Positions 47,390-55,894 of a stretch of DNA of 64,000 nucleotides are shown here, piece after piece. The position numbers and the translations under genes are program-made. Position 1 is the first letter of the stretch; every line of letters begins with the position of its first letter. The stretch comes from Streptomyces graminofaciens. GTDB taxonomy: Bacteria > Actinomycetota > Actinomycetes > Streptomycetales > Streptomycetaceae. The notes below the pieces were generated by a model. The model saw nothing but the letters and a program-made list of their open reading frames with translations, had not been told where the DNA came from and made no database searches. The DNA is taken from NCBI RefSeq assembly GCF_030294945.1, contig NZ_AP018448.1, forward strand, positions 10,202,501 to 10,266,500, given 5' to 3'.

Positions 47390-47580
47390 CTGCGCGCCCT
47401 AAGGGGCGCGGGGAACTGCGCGACAAGCCACATCGCACGCGCACCCGCCACCCCAACCGCACCCGCCACCCCAGCCGCCCCCCGAGCTCGGAGGCGCAGG
47501 GGGCGAAGGGGGGTCGAAGGGGGCACAGCCCCTGGAGGATGGGACGGGTAGGGGCGGCGGGGGCGAAAAACACCCCGAGC
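47390..47580. repeat. Cluster of dispersed Streptomyces intergenic repeats (copy D)
   Basis: The stretch after argH holds the CTGCGCGCCCTAAGGGGCGCG hairpin (47390-) with GGGGAACTGCGCGAC, then CCGCACCCGCCACCCC direct repeats, then a second common element (GGGGGCACAGCCCCTGGAGG at about 47519, and GGGACGGGTAGGGGCGGCGG at about 47541). The 287-bp gap between argH and the aldo/keto reductase contains little else besides the palindrome at 47615-47667. Confidence 0.65.
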
Positions 47581-47614
47581 CCACCCACGCAGCAAGCCAC
47601 CCCCCAAAGGTCAT

Positions 47615-47667
47615 CGCGGGTTAGGTTTGGTCGAAGCCGTACCGGACCCGACCAAACGGAGCCCGCG
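47615..47667 (+). promoter_or_regulatory. Extended palindrome enclosing the aldo/keto reductase ribosome binding site
   Basis: GTTTGGTCG (47625-47633) and CGACCAAAC (47649-47657) are perfect inverted repeats; CGCGGG (47615-47620) and CCCGCG (47662-47667) form a second, outer pair in register. GGAG (47658-47661), the probable ribosome binding site, lies between the right arms, immediately before the ATG at 47668. It may be an operator or an RNA hairpin that controls translation. Confidence 0.6.
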
Positions 47668-48639
47668 ATGCCCTTCACCCGACTGGCCACAGCGACAACC
47701 CCCACCTGCCACATCGGACTGGGCCTCGCCGCAGTCGGCCGCCCCGGCTACATCAACCTCGGCCGAGACCACGACCTCGGAGAGGACCGCAGTGTCGAGG
47801 CGCTGCACACCCGCACCCACGAACTCCTTGACGCCGCCTACGCCCAAGGCGTCCGCTACTTCGACGCGGCCCGCTCATACGGCCGCTCGGAGGAGTTCCT
47901 GGCCGATTGGCTGAAGGCCCGCCCCGACATCGACGACATCGTCGTCGGCAGCAAATGGGGCTACATCTACACCGCCGACTGGACCACCGACGCCGAGAAG
48001 CACGAGGTCAAGGACCACAGCGTCCAGACGTACGAACGGCAGCGCGCCGAAAGCACCGAATTGCTCGGCGCCCGCCTCGACCTCTACCAGATCCACTCGG
48101 TGACCCCGGACAGCCCGGCCCTCACCGACAAGGAACTCCACGCCAAGCTGGCGGAGGCCGCCGCCCAGGGCACCACCATCGGCTTCTCGACCAGCGGCCC
48201 GGCCCAGGCGGAGGCCGTCCGCGCCGCCCTCGCCGTGACCGTCGACGGCGAGCCCCTCTTCCGTACCGTCCAGTCGACGTACAACGCGCTGGAGACCTCC
48301 GCCGCGCCCGCCCTCGCCGAGGCGCACGACGCCGGGCTCACGGTGATCGTCAAGGAGGGCATGGCGAACGGCCGCCTCGCGGACCCGTACGCCCCGGCCG
48401 CGCTGAAGACGGTCGCCGCGGAGACGGGCCTCGGTTGCGACGCGGTCGCCCTCGCGCTCGTGCTGCGCCAGCCGTGGGCCGGTGTCGTCCTCTCCGGCGC
48501 CGCCACCACCAACCACCTCGCCTCCAACCTGCACGCGGCGGTCGTCGACCTCGACGAGGACCAGCTGACAAGGCTCTCGGGGCTCGTCGAGGAACCGCGG
48601 ACGTACTGGGAGAAGCGCGGTCAGCTCCCCTGGCACTGA
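47668..48639 (+). CDS. Aldo/keto reductase
   Basis: A 323-residue NADPH-dependent carbonyl reductase. The TIM-barrel shows GLGLAAVGRPGYINLG, the active-site Asp-Tyr in VRYFDAARSYGRSEEFLADWL, the Lys in IVVGSKWGYIYTADW, the His in DLYQIHSVTP, and GFSTSG, QSTYNALE, VIVKEGMANGRL near the cofactor pocket. It lacks an obvious partner gene. The ATG at 47668 follows the ribosome binding site GGAG enclosed by a palindrome; the longer upstream frame is repeat sequence. Substrate unknown. Confidence 0.9.
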   Translation: MPFTRLATATTPTCHIGLGLAAVGRPGYINLGRDHDLGEDRSVEALHTRTHELLDAAYAQGVRYFDAARSYGRSEEFLADWLKARPDIDDIVVGSKWGYIYTADWTTDAEKHEVKDHSVQTYERQRAESTELLGARLDLYQIHSVTPDSPALTDKELHAKLAEAAAQGTTIGFSTSGPAQAEAVRAALAVTVDGEPLFRTVQSTYNALETSAAPALAEAHDAGLTVIVKEGMANGRLADPYAPAALKTVAAETGLGCDAVALALVLRQPWAGVVLSGAATTNHLASNLHAAVVDLDEDQLTRLSGLVEEPRTYWEKRGQLPWH

Positions 48640-48664
48640 GCAGAACCCTGAGGAAGTCCCCGCA

Positions 48665-48722
48665 TGAGACGTTCATGCCCGTGATGAGACATCAGTGTCT
48701 CAGATGGTCTATGGTTGTCTCA
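48665..48722 (+). promoter_or_regulatory. Nested palindromic operator and leaderless promoter of the TetR/MFS operon
   Basis: Inner pair: TGAGACA (48685-48691) and TGTCTCA (48696-48702) in TGAGACATCAGTGTCTCA. Outer pair: TGAGACG (48665-48671) and TGTCTCA (48716-48722). Both share one centre at 48693.5. A -10-like TATGGT (48710-48715) is 7 nt before the ATG at 48722, implying a leaderless mRNA. Two TetR dimers could bind and cover the promoter. Confidence 0.7.
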
Positions 48723-49273
48723 TGGCCGTCGACCGTGACCACGTACTGCGCAGCGCCGCAGCCCTCCTGACCCGCAAATCCACGTCCACCATGGACGAGG
48801 TCGCCAAGGCGGCCGGGATCAGCCGGGCCACGCTGCACCGCCACTTCGCCGGGCGTGACGCGCTCGTCCGGGCGCTGGAGGCGCTCGGTATCGAGGAGTG
48901 CGAGTCCGCCCTCGACGCGGCGCGTCTGGAGGAGGGACCGGCGAGCGACGCCGTACGGCGGCTCGTCCGGGAGCTCGAACCCGCGGCCGGACTGCTCGCG
49001 TTCCTCTACGGCGAGTACCAGCTCTTCGAGGGCGAGAGCCAGAACGAGGGCTGGTCCCGCATCGACGCGCGCATCGCGGCGCTGTTCCGACGCGGCCAGG
49101 AGAGCGGCGAGTTCCGCATCGACCTCACCCCCGCCTGGCTCACCGAGGCGGTGTACGGCCTCATCGCCTCCGCCGCCTGGGCCGTGCTCGACGGCCGGGT
49201 GGCGGCCAAGGACTTCCAGTTCATGATCGTCGAGCTGTTGCTCGGCGGCGCACTACGGAGAGAGGAAGCATGA
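48722..49273 (+). CDS. TetR-family repressor
   Basis: The 183-residue protein has an N-terminal helix-turn-helix (LRSAAALLTRKSTSTMDEVAKAAGISRATLHRHFAGRDALVRALEALG, residues 7-52) and a helical ligand domain. I chose the ATG at 48722, at the probable transcription start, rather than the in-frame ATG at 48695 inside the operator. The stop overlaps the start of the MFS exporter gene (ATGA). It presumably represses both genes until an exported drug is bound. Confidence 0.92.
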   Translation: MAVDRDHVLRSAAALLTRKSTSTMDEVAKAAGISRATLHRHFAGRDALVRALEALGIEECESALDAARLEEGPASDAVRRLVRELEPAAGLLAFLYGEYQLFEGESQNEGWSRIDARIAALFRRGQESGEFRIDLTPAWLTEAVYGLIASAAWAVLDGRVAAKDFQFMIVELLLGGALRREEA

Positions 49274-50796
49274 CCAGCACCCTGCAGCCGGAGACCACGA
49301 CCGAGGCGGTGACCAAGCGCCCGGGCCGTTGGCTCGCGCTCTCCGTCCTCGTGCTCGCCGTGCTGCTGGTGGCCGTCGACGCGACCGTCCTCGGTCTCGC
49401 GACGCCCTACATCAGCGAGGACCTGAACCCCTCGGGCACCCAGCTCCTGTGGATCGGCGACGTGTACTCGTTCGTCATCGCGGGCCTGCTCGTCTCGGCC
49501 GGCAGCCTCGGCGACCGCGTCGGCCGAAAGAAGCTGCTGCTGATCGGCGCCACCGCGTTCGGCGCGATATCCGTGCTCAACGCCTACGCGACGACACCGG
49601 AGCTGTTGATCGTCGCCCGGGCGCTGCTCGGTGTCGCGGGCGCGACCCTGATGCCCGCCACGCTCGCACTGATCCGCAACCTCTTCCTCGACCCGCGCGA
49701 GCGCAGCCTCGCCATCGGCATCTGGGGCGCCACGGCCTCCGCCGGTACGGCGGTCGGCCCGGTCGTCGGTGGCTTCCTTCTGGAGCACTTCTGGTGGGGG
49801 TCGGTCTTCCTGATCAACCTGCCGGTGATGATCGTCCTCGTCGTCGTCGGCATCAGGCTGCTGCCCGAGTCGCGCCACCCGGCCCCCGGCCCCTGGGACG
49901 TGCCCAGCGTCGGCCTGTCCCTCGTCGGCATGATCGGCGTGGTCTACGCGGTGAAGGAGACGGCCTCCCACGGCCTGGACGGCAACGCGCTCGCCGCGGG
50001 CCTGCTCGGTGTCGCGGCACTCGTCTGCTTCGTCCGCCGCCAGCTCTCCCTGCCCCACCCGCTGTTGGACATGCGGCTGTTCCGCAACCGCGGCTTCTCG
50101 GGGGCGGTGCTCGCCGACCTGCTGACCATCCTCGGACTGGCCGGCCTGATCTTCTTCCTCTCGCAGTTTCTGCAGCTCGTACAGGGCAGGCAGCCGTTGG
50201 AGGCGGGTCTCGCCGAACTGCCCGCCGCCATCGGCGCGGTGGTCGCCGGTCTGGTCGCCGGAGCCGCCGCCCGCCGGTTCTCCGTACGGTCGGTCGTCGC
50301 GGGCGGCCTGGCAGCCATCGGCCTGGCGCTCGGCGCGCTCACCCTGCTCGACGGATCCACGGCCTATCCGCTGATCGGCGCCGCCCTGCTGGTCGTCGGC
50401 GTCGGCGCGGGCTTCTCGTTCACCGTCACCGCCGATGTGATCCTCTCCAGCGTGCCCAGGGACCAGGCGGGCGCGGCCTCGGCCGTGTCCGAGACGGCGT
50501 ACGAACTGGGCGCGGCCCTCGGCATCGCGATCCTCGGCTCCATCGTGACCGGTGTCTACCGGGGCTTCGCGGCCCCGGCGGGGACCCCCGAGGGGGCGCA
50601 CGAGTCGCTGGGCGGCGCGGTGGAGGCGGCGGCAGGCCTGCCGACCGCCGAGGCGGAGCAACTGCTGTCGTCGGCCCGGGAGTCCTTCGTCGACGGCATC
50701 ACCGTCGCGGCGGGCGCGGGAGCCGTGGTGCTGTTGGCCACGGCGGTGGCGGCGTGGTTCATGTTGCGAGGCCAACGCCTGGAGAGCCGCGTCTGA
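49270..50796 (+). CDS. MFS drug exporter of the DHA2 (14-helix) family
   Basis: The 508-residue protein has about 14 hydrophobic segments. Motif A-like LGDRVGRKKLLL follows helix 2, and motif C-like GAVGPVVGGFL-type GTAVGPVVGGFLLEHFWWGSVFLINLP marks an antiporter; DATVLGLATPYISEDL at helix 1 is the DHA2 motif D1. It likely expels a lipophilic toxic compound or an antibiotic by proton antiport. Translation is coupled to the TetR gene (ATGA). RBS AGAGAGGAAGC overlaps the TetR gene end. Confidence 0.93.
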   Translation: MTSTLQPETTTEAVTKRPGRWLALSVLVLAVLLVAVDATVLGLATPYISEDLNPSGTQLLWIGDVYSFVIAGLLVSAGSLGDRVGRKKLLLIGATAFGAISVLNAYATTPELLIVARALLGVAGATLMPATLALIRNLFLDPRERSLAIGIWGATASAGTAVGPVVGGFLLEHFWWGSVFLINLPVMIVLVVVGIRLLPESRHPAPGPWDVPSVGLSLVGMIGVVYAVKETASHGLDGNALAAGLLGVAALVCFVRRQLSLPHPLLDMRLFRNRGFSGAVLADLLTILGLAGLIFFLSQFLQLVQGRQPLEAGLAELPAAIGAVVAGLVAGAAARRFSVRSVVAGGLAAIGLALGALTLLDGSTAYPLIGAALLVVGVGAGFSFTVTADVILSSVPRDQAGAASAVSETAYELGAALGIAILGSIVTGVYRGFAAPAGTPEGAHESLGGAVEAAAGLPTAEAEQLLSSARESFVDGITVAAGAGAVVLLATAVAAWFMLRGQRLESRV

Positions 50797-50887
50797 GGGA
50801 CTCGGCTCCGCAACCGGGGAAGAACTCCAGGAGGTCTAGAAGGACAACGGCAGCACGGAGGACATCGGCAGCACGAAGGAGGCCACC

Positions 50888-51847
50888 ATGTCCGACGGCC
50901 ACTACTCCGGATACGGCGGCCCGGACCCCCACCGGGTCCACCCCGGCCCCGTCGAACCCCAGGACCGGACGTTCGTCACGGGCGCCCCGCCCCCACCGTC
51001 CTTCGGCCCGCCCCAGCCGTACGGCTACGGCCATCCGTACGCCACCCCCTCCCAGCCACAACCGCAGCCGTTTTTCCAGCCCCAGCCCAACCCGCAGCCC
51101 CAGCCGCCCCGCCCGCCGGCCCGCCGACCGAGCCCGATCGTCGCCGCCGTACTGGCCGCAGTGCTCGCGGGCGGCGGGGCGGGCTTCGCGGCCGGACGAC
51201 TGGGCGACGCCACGGCATCCACACCCGCCACGGCCGCCGGGCCGAATGTCACGGGCCTGGAGGAAGTCGCCGCACGCGTGCTGCCCAGCGTGGTGTCCGT
51301 GGAGACGGCGACCGGTCAGGGCTCGGGGTTCGTCTTCGACGAGCAGGGCCGCATCCTCACCAACGCCCACGTGGTGTCGGGCAGTTCACGGGTCACGATA
51401 GAGCTGCAGGACGGCCGTGAGATGCGCGCGGAGGTGCTGGGCGCGGACCCGGCCCACGACGTCGCCGTACTCGAACCCCAGACGGGCCGCGGCCTCGAAC
51501 CGGCCGAACTGGCCACCGGCGCCGCCCCCGAGGTCGGGGACACGGTCCTCGCGATCGGCTCGCCGCTGGGCCTGACGGGCACGGTCACCGCGGGCATCGT
51601 CAGCGCACTCGACCGCTCGGTCACCCTCGGCGACGACGGCACCGACAAACGCGCCCTGCAGACGGATGCCTCGATCAACCCGGGCAACTCCGGCGGCCCG
51701 CTGGTGGACGCGGAGGGCCGAGTCATCGGCATCAACACGGCCATAGCCACGATGGACCAGGAGCGGGGCGGCTCGATCGGCATAGGCTTCGCGATCCCCG
51801 TGAAGGACGCGGTGACCGCGGCACGGGAGATCATCGAGGGTACCTAG
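50888..51847 (+). CDS. HtrA/DegP-like serine protease without PDZ domain, membrane anchored
   Basis: A 319-residue S1C protease. Residues 1-80 are Pro/Gln/Gly-rich and cytoplasmic, 83-103 form one membrane helix (PIVAAVLAAVLAGGGAGFAAG), and the rest is an extracytoplasmic trypsin-like domain with a complete triad: His161 in LTNAHVV, Asp191 in AHDVAVL and Ser268 in NPGNSGGPL. No PDZ domain follows; the protein ends just after the barrel. A role in surface-protein quality control is likely. GGAGG lies upstream; the gene follows the exporter by 91 bp. Confidence 0.92.
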   Translation: MSDGHYSGYGGPDPHRVHPGPVEPQDRTFVTGAPPPPSFGPPQPYGYGHPYATPSQPQPQPFFQPQPNPQPQPPRPPARRPSPIVAAVLAAVLAGGGAGFAAGRLGDATASTPATAAGPNVTGLEEVAARVLPSVVSVETATGQGSGFVFDEQGRILTNAHVVSGSSRVTIELQDGREMRAEVLGADPAHDVAVLEPQTGRGLEPAELATGAAPEVGDTVLAIGSPLGLTGTVTAGIVSALDRSVTLGDDGTDKRALQTDASINPGNSGGPLVDAEGRVIGINTAIATMDQERGGSIGIGFAIPVKDAVTAAREIIEGT

Positions 51848-51870
51848 ACACATCCAGAGAAGGGCACCTC

Positions 51871-52407
51871 GTGCTCCCCGCAGACCGCATCCGGACTCTT
51901 CTGAGAGAGTCCGACGACCCCCACCACCTGGAACGCCCCCAGAACTTCGACCTGCACATCGCGGCCCACCGCTTCGCCCACCTCACCCGGGCATCACGGG
52001 ACCGCTTCGGCCCGACCTGCACAAGCGGCCTGCGCCAGGACGCCAGCGACTACGGCGAGATCACGATCCCCGCGGCCGCCACGGGCCTCGGCCACCCCTT
52101 GTGGATCGACCTGAGCAACTTCGGCGGCTTCGTCACGGCAGGAACAGCCGACTGGGCGGGGCCGGACCCCACGGCGGGCCTGACGGAGGAGTTCGTGACC
52201 TGGCTCGACGGCGTCTGCACAGCGGCAGGATGCACGTTCGTCCCCCTCGAGCTGCTCCTGGAACCGTACGACGGCCCGTCAGCCCTGGAGGACGACGAGG
52301 CCTTCGCCGCACTGGTGGCACAGTTCGTGGACGTCAGCGAGGAGGACGAGACGGACGAGCGCCGACTACCTCTGGCGTGGGCCGACCGCTACTTCCAGTG
52401 GATGTAG
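51871..52407 (+). CDS. Hypothetical acidic protein
   Basis: A 178-residue protein with no signal peptide or helices for the membrane. Recognisable blocks are DLHIAAHRFAHLTRASRDRFGPTCTSGLRQDASDYGEITIPAAATGLGHPLWIDLSNFGGFVTAG and FVTWLDGVCTAAGCTFVPLELLLEPYDGPSALEDDEAFAALVAQFVDVSEEDE, suggesting an alpha/beta domain with an acidic end. I do not recognise its family. GTG start at 51871, 23 bp after the protease; the two may be cotranscribed. Confidence 0.7.
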   Translation: MLPADRIRTLLRESDDPHHLERPQNFDLHIAAHRFAHLTRASRDRFGPTCTSGLRQDASDYGEITIPAAATGLGHPLWIDLSNFGGFVTAGTADWAGPDPTAGLTEEFVTWLDGVCTAAGCTFVPLELLLEPYDGPSALEDDEAFAALVAQFVDVSEEDETDERRLPLAWADRYFQWM

Positions 52408-52465
52408 GAGGACGGAGGCCCGCCCCCGGCAAACCACCCGCAGGCACCCGGCAAAACCAGCGGAG

Positions 52466-53140
52466 CTAGGCCGCTTCCTTGGCCTTCGACGCGTACATGT
52501 CCACATACTCCTGCCCCGACAACCGCATCACCTCGGCCATCACCGAGTCGGTCACCGCCCGCAGCACATACCGGTCCCGGTCCATCCCCTCGTACCGGGA
52601 GAACTCCATCGCCTCACCGAACCGCACCGTGACCCGCCCGGGCCGGGGCAACCCCGCGCCTCCCGGCTGAAGCTTGTCCGTGCCGATCATCGCGAACGGC
52701 ACGACGGGCGCCCCGGTCATCAGCGTCAGCCGGGCGATACCCGTACGCCCCCGGTACAGACGGCCGTCGGGCGACCGTGTCCCCTCCGGGTAGATGCCGA
52801 ACACCTTGCCCTCGTCGAGGATGCGCCGCCCGGTCATCAGCGCGGCGACTCCGCCCCGCCCGCCGTCGCGGTCGACGGGGATCATGCCGACGCCGGTGAA
52901 GAACCAGGCCATCAGACGGCCCTTCAACCCCTTGCCGGTGACGTACTCGTCCTTGCCGATGAAGAGGACCTGACGGTCGCAGACCAGCGGCAGGACCATC
53001 GAGTCGATGAAGGTCAGGTGGTTGCCGGCGAGGATCACCGGTCCGTCCCCCGGGATGTGCTCCGCACCCTCCACCCGGGGGCGGAACATCAGGCGCATGA
53101 TCGGTCCGAGCACTGCCTTGATGAGCGCGAAGCGGGACAA
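52466..53140 (-). CDS. 1-acylglycerol-3-phosphate acyltransferase-like protein
   Basis: A 224-residue PlsC-family acyltransferase in phospholipid synthesis. Signatures: NHLTFIDSMVLP (H-x4-D, catalytic His and Asp), IGKDEYVTGKGLKGRLMAWFF, GMIPVDRDGGRGG, FGIYPEGTRSPDGRL (EGTR) and PVVPFAMIG. I selected a TTG start at 53140 because GGGAGGG precedes it at 5 nt and the protein then begins LSRFALIKAVLGPIMRLMF, the usual N-terminus; the longer frame to 53293 reads atypical sequence. The start is therefore inferred. Confidence 0.88.
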   Translation of the reverse strand: MSRFALIKAVLGPIMRLMFRPRVEGAEHIPGDGPVILAGNHLTFIDSMVLPLVCDRQVLFIGKDEYVTGKGLKGRLMAWFFTGVGMIPVDRDGGRGGVAALMTGRRILDEGKVFGIYPEGTRSPDGRLYRGRTGIARLTLMTGAPVVPFAMIGTDKLQPGGAGLPRPGRVTVRFGEAMEFSRYEGMDRDRYVLRAVTDSVMAEVMRLSGQEYVDMYASKAKEAA

Positions 53141-53524
53141 CGGGCCCTCCCATGTCAAGGGTTCCGGTATTGAGTCTGTGCAGGTGAGGACGATACTCCC
53201 GGCAAAGTGGGTCGCGCACATCGGGTTCACGGACTCGATACGCGTTGTTGACCCGCGTTTACCTGCGGTGGCGCCGGGATGGCCGCCCGTCATCCGCCCG
53301 GAACAAACGGAACAATGTGATGTAGATCGCGTCCTTCATATCCGATCTCACCCGGCACGCGCACGTCGTTCTCCCGACACTCCGTCAATTCACGCCTCCG
53401 GTGCGACATCCAGCGTCATCCGCGTGTTCGGTCGCAGGTCTCCCGTAGGTCATCTCGCGCCACCTACGATCGTCCCGCTTGACAGGTGCAGGGCACGGTC
53501 GGTGCCCGCTGGTGAGGAGCCGTC
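53141..53524. other. Intergenic region between the acyltransferase and glpQ
   Basis: A 384-bp divergent spacer. GTTGACC (53247-53253) and GTTTACC (53257-53263) are PHO-box-like units, but they are 10 bp apart rather than 11, so PhoP control is only suggested. TTGACA occurs at 53479-53484 without a fitting -10. A GGGCAC/GTGCCC hairpin (53491-53507) ends just before the GTGAGGAG ribosome binding site of glpQ. No gene is supported. Confidence 0.4.
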
Positions 53525-54739
53525 ATGGGGACGCAGGAGGCGCGGGACATGCAGGGAACGCGGGAGGCGCAGGAGGCGTACGACGACGAGCAGGGGCGCG
53601 GGGCGGGCCGCCGGGCGCTGCTCGGGGCCGCGGTGCTCGGGGCGGGCGGAGCGGTCCTCGGGCTGCCGGGCGCGGCGAGAGCGGACGAGCGGACGGCCGC
53701 GCGCCACTCGGGCGGCGGCTACCGGAGCCTGCCGGTGCCGACGATCATCGGCCACCGCGGGGCCAGCGGCTACCGCCCGGAGCACACGCTCGGCTCGTAC
53801 CAGCTCGCCCTGGACCTGGGCGCGCACGTCATAGAGCAGGACCTCGTGCCCACCAAGGACGGCCACCTCGTCTGCCGTCACGAGAACGAGATCGGCGGCA
53901 CGACCGATGTCTCCGCGCACGCGGAGTTCGCCGACCGCAAGGTCACGAAGGTCGTCGACGGCGTGTCGATCACCGGCTGGTTCACCGAGGACTTCACGCT
54001 CGCCGAGCTGAAGACCCTGCGCGCCAAGGAGCGCATCCCCGGCACCCGTCAGAGGAACACCCTCTACGACGGCCGCTGGGAGATCCCCACCTTCGAGGAG
54101 GTGCTCCGCTGGGCCGACAAGGAGGGCAGGAAGCGCGGCAAGCAGGTCTGGCTGCACATCGAGACCAAGCACCCTACCTACTTCCGCAAGCTCGGCCTGG
54201 GCCTTGAGGAGCCGCTCGCCAAGCTGCTGCGCAAGTACGGCCGACACAAGAAGAACTCGCCCGTCTTCCTGCAGTCCTTCGAGCCGAGCAGCATCCAGCG
54301 CCTGGACCGCCTGGTGGACAGCCCCGGCGTCGTCCTGCTCTCCGGGGCCGCCACCCGCCCCTACGACTTCGTGGAGGCGGGCGACCCGCGCACGGTCGCC
54401 GACCTGATCAAGCCCGAGGGCCTGGCCTGGATCGCCTCGTTCGCACAGGGCATCGGCCCCACGCTGGACCTGATCATTCCGCGCGACGCGAGCGGCAACC
54501 TCACCACGCCGACCACGCTCGTCGCCGACGCGCACGCCGAGGACCTGATCCTGCACCCCTACACGATGCGCAACGAGAACAGCTTCCTGCCCGCGAACTT
54601 CCGCAAGGGCACCGACGCCAATGCCTACGGCGACGCCTTCGGCGCGTTCAAGGTGTACTTCGAGACCGGCATCGACGGCATCTTCACCGACAACGCGGAC
54701 ACGGGCCTGCTCGCCCACGCGGACTTCGTGAACCGCTGA
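53525..54739 (+). CDS. glpQ: Exported glycerophosphodiester phosphodiesterase
   Basis: The enzyme hydrolyses glycerophosphodiesters to glycerol 3-phosphate and an alcohol, scavenging phosphate outside the cell. The 404-residue protein has a probable twin-arginine signal (GRRALLGAAVLGAGGAVLG, residues 27-45), then a PI-PLC-like barrel: IIGHRGASGYRPEHTLGSYQLALDLGAHVIEQDLVPTKDGHLVCRHE (catalytic His, Glu and Asp) and later LHIETKHPTYF and GIDGIFTDNADTG. Homologues in Streptomyces are induced by phosphate starvation. GGTGAGGAGCC precedes the ATG; two terminator hairpins follow the stop. Confidence 0.93.
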   Translation: MGTQEARDMQGTREAQEAYDDEQGRGAGRRALLGAAVLGAGGAVLGLPGAARADERTAARHSGGGYRSLPVPTIIGHRGASGYRPEHTLGSYQLALDLGAHVIEQDLVPTKDGHLVCRHENEIGGTTDVSAHAEFADRKVTKVVDGVSITGWFTEDFTLAELKTLRAKERIPGTRQRNTLYDGRWEIPTFEEVLRWADKEGRKRGKQVWLHIETKHPTYFRKLGLGLEEPLAKLLRKYGRHKKNSPVFLQSFEPSSIQRLDRLVDSPGVVLLSGAATRPYDFVEAGDPRTVADLIKPEGLAWIASFAQGIGPTLDLIIPRDASGNLTTPTTLVADAHAEDLILHPYTMRNENSFLPANFRKGTDANAYGDAFGAFKVYFETGIDGIFTDNADTGLLAHADFVNR

Positions 54740-54764
54740 GCCACGTCAACACCTGAGTCCTCCG

Positions 54765-54780
54765 CACCCCGTTCGGGGTG
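54765..54780 (+). terminator. Hairpin after glpQ (1)
   Basis: CACCCCGTTCGGGGTG folds into a 6-bp stem with a GTTC loop, 26 bp after glpQ. It is the first of two adjacent hairpins. Confidence 0.65.
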
Positions 54781-54788
54781 TCTCCCGT

Positions 54789-54815
54789 CCGCCCCGGCAA
54801 CCCCTGCCGGGGCGG
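54789..54815 (+). terminator. Hairpin after glpQ (2)
   Basis: CCGCCCCGGCA/TGCCGGGGCGG is an 11-bp perfect stem with a 5-nt loop. It lies only 17 bp before the sigma-factor ATG at 54832, so it could also reduce translation or transcription of that gene. Confidence 0.75.
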
Positions 54816-54831
54816 CGGCGTCACGGGGCAT

Positions 54832-55338
54832 ATGACACACGAGATGCTCGCCACCCTCCGCCCGCTGCTCGTCGCGGAGGTCTCGGCGGAGGCGTACGCG
54901 GCCGGCGCGGAGGCGGGCGACCTGGAACAGGCGGTCTGGCTGCGTCTGCTGGAGCGGCTCGACACGGACGGTCCACCCGTCGACCCCGAGGGCTGGCTGC
55001 GCAGTGCCGTCCGCTTCGAGGCCCGCCTCAGCCGCCGCAAGGCCAGGGTCGAACAGCCGTATGGCGCCGAGCCCGCCACCGACCCCGCCTCCGGTCCCGA
55101 ACAGCAGGCGCTCACCGCGGCCCACCGCCGTGCCCTGCACACCGCCGTCCGCAGACTGCCCGGCCGATGCCCGCGCCTGCTCGCGGCGCTGCTCTCGCCC
55201 CAGGACCTCACCTACCGCGAGATCGCAGGCGAGTTGGGTATCTCACAGGGAAGCCTGGGTCCGGAACGTTCCAGATGCCTGGGATGTCTGCGGCGATTGC
55301 TGGGCACGGAGGTTGCGGCACGCGAACCGCGGGGATAG
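54832..55338 (+). CDS. Small ECF-type sigma factor
   Basis: A 168-residue sigma-70-like protein. Region 2 is short (EAGDLEQAVWLRLLERL, with the DLEQAVWL helix and WLRSAVRFEARLSRRKAR as the -10-reading segment); region 4 is LHTAVRRLPGRCPRLLAALLSPQDLTYREIAGELGISQGSLGPERSRCLGCLRRLL, with TYREIAGELGISQGSLGPER as the -35-binding helix-turn-helix. No anti-sigma gene is adjacent. ATG 54832, shortly after a strong hairpin, has only weak GGGG upstream. It is probably expressed from a promoter within the glpQ 3' region. Confidence 0.8.
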   Translation: MTHEMLATLRPLLVAEVSAEAYAAGAEAGDLEQAVWLRLLERLDTDGPPVDPEGWLRSAVRFEARLSRRKARVEQPYGAEPATDPASGPEQQALTAAHRRALHTAVRRLPGRCPRLLAALLSPQDLTYREIAGELGISQGSLGPERSRCLGCLRRLLGTEVAAREPRG

Positions 55339-55384
55339 GAGTGAAGGACCAGCAGGTGAGCAGGTGAGCGGGAGGCGTGCACAC

Positions 55385-55882
55385 ATGGGCATGAGCGTGA
55401 CCATCTCGGTGGCGACCGAGCAGGACGCCGAGCAGATTTTCAGGCTGCAGTACCTGTGTTTCCAGAGCGAGGCGGCACTGTACGGCAACTACCGCATCGA
55501 TCCGCTCGTCCAGAGCCTCGACTCCGTCCGCGCGGAGGTCGCCGCGGACTGTGTGTTCGTGGCCCGGCTGGGCGACGAAGTGGTCGGCTCGGTCCGCGGC
55601 GCCCTTGCCGACGACGGCACCGCCGCCATCGGCAAACTCTGCGTCCACCCGCGCCTCCAGGGCCACGGCATCGGCGCGAGGCTGCTCCGCGCGGCCGAGT
55701 CGGCCCTGGCGGAGGAGCGCGGCGCCACGAAGTTCCGCCTCAGCGCCGGTCACCGCAGCGAGGGCAACCTCCGGTTGTACCGCCGAGTGGGGTACGAGGC
55801 GGTGGGCACCAGCCAGGGCGAGGACGGCGTACCGATGATCGTCCTGGAGAAGCCGGCGGAGGCGTACGCGGCAACTGCGTAA
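55385..55882 (+). CDS. GNAT-family acetyltransferase
   Basis: A 165-residue protein with motif A in AAIGKLCVHPRLQGHGIGARLLRAAESALAEERGATKFRLSAGHRSEGNLRLYRRVGYEAVGTSQGEDG; the acetyl-CoA loop is R-x-Q-G-H-G-I-G. The start ATG (55385) has GGAGG about 10 nt upstream. It begins 46 bp after the sigma-factor gene and may be cotranscribed. Its substrate is unknown. Confidence 0.88.
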   Translation: MGMSVTISVATEQDAEQIFRLQYLCFQSEAALYGNYRIDPLVQSLDSVRAEVAADCVFVARLGDEVVGSVRGALADDGTAAIGKLCVHPRLQGHGIGARLLRAAESALAEERGATKFRLSAGHRSEGNLRLYRRVGYEAVGTSQGEDGVPMIVLEKPAEAYAATA

Positions 55883-55894
55883 CGGGGGTCAGGG

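Noticed and set aside
53244..53263. PHO box upstream of glpQ
   Set aside because: GTTGACC and GTTTACC are spaced by 10 rather than 11 bp and no third unit follows, so I kept it only as a remark.
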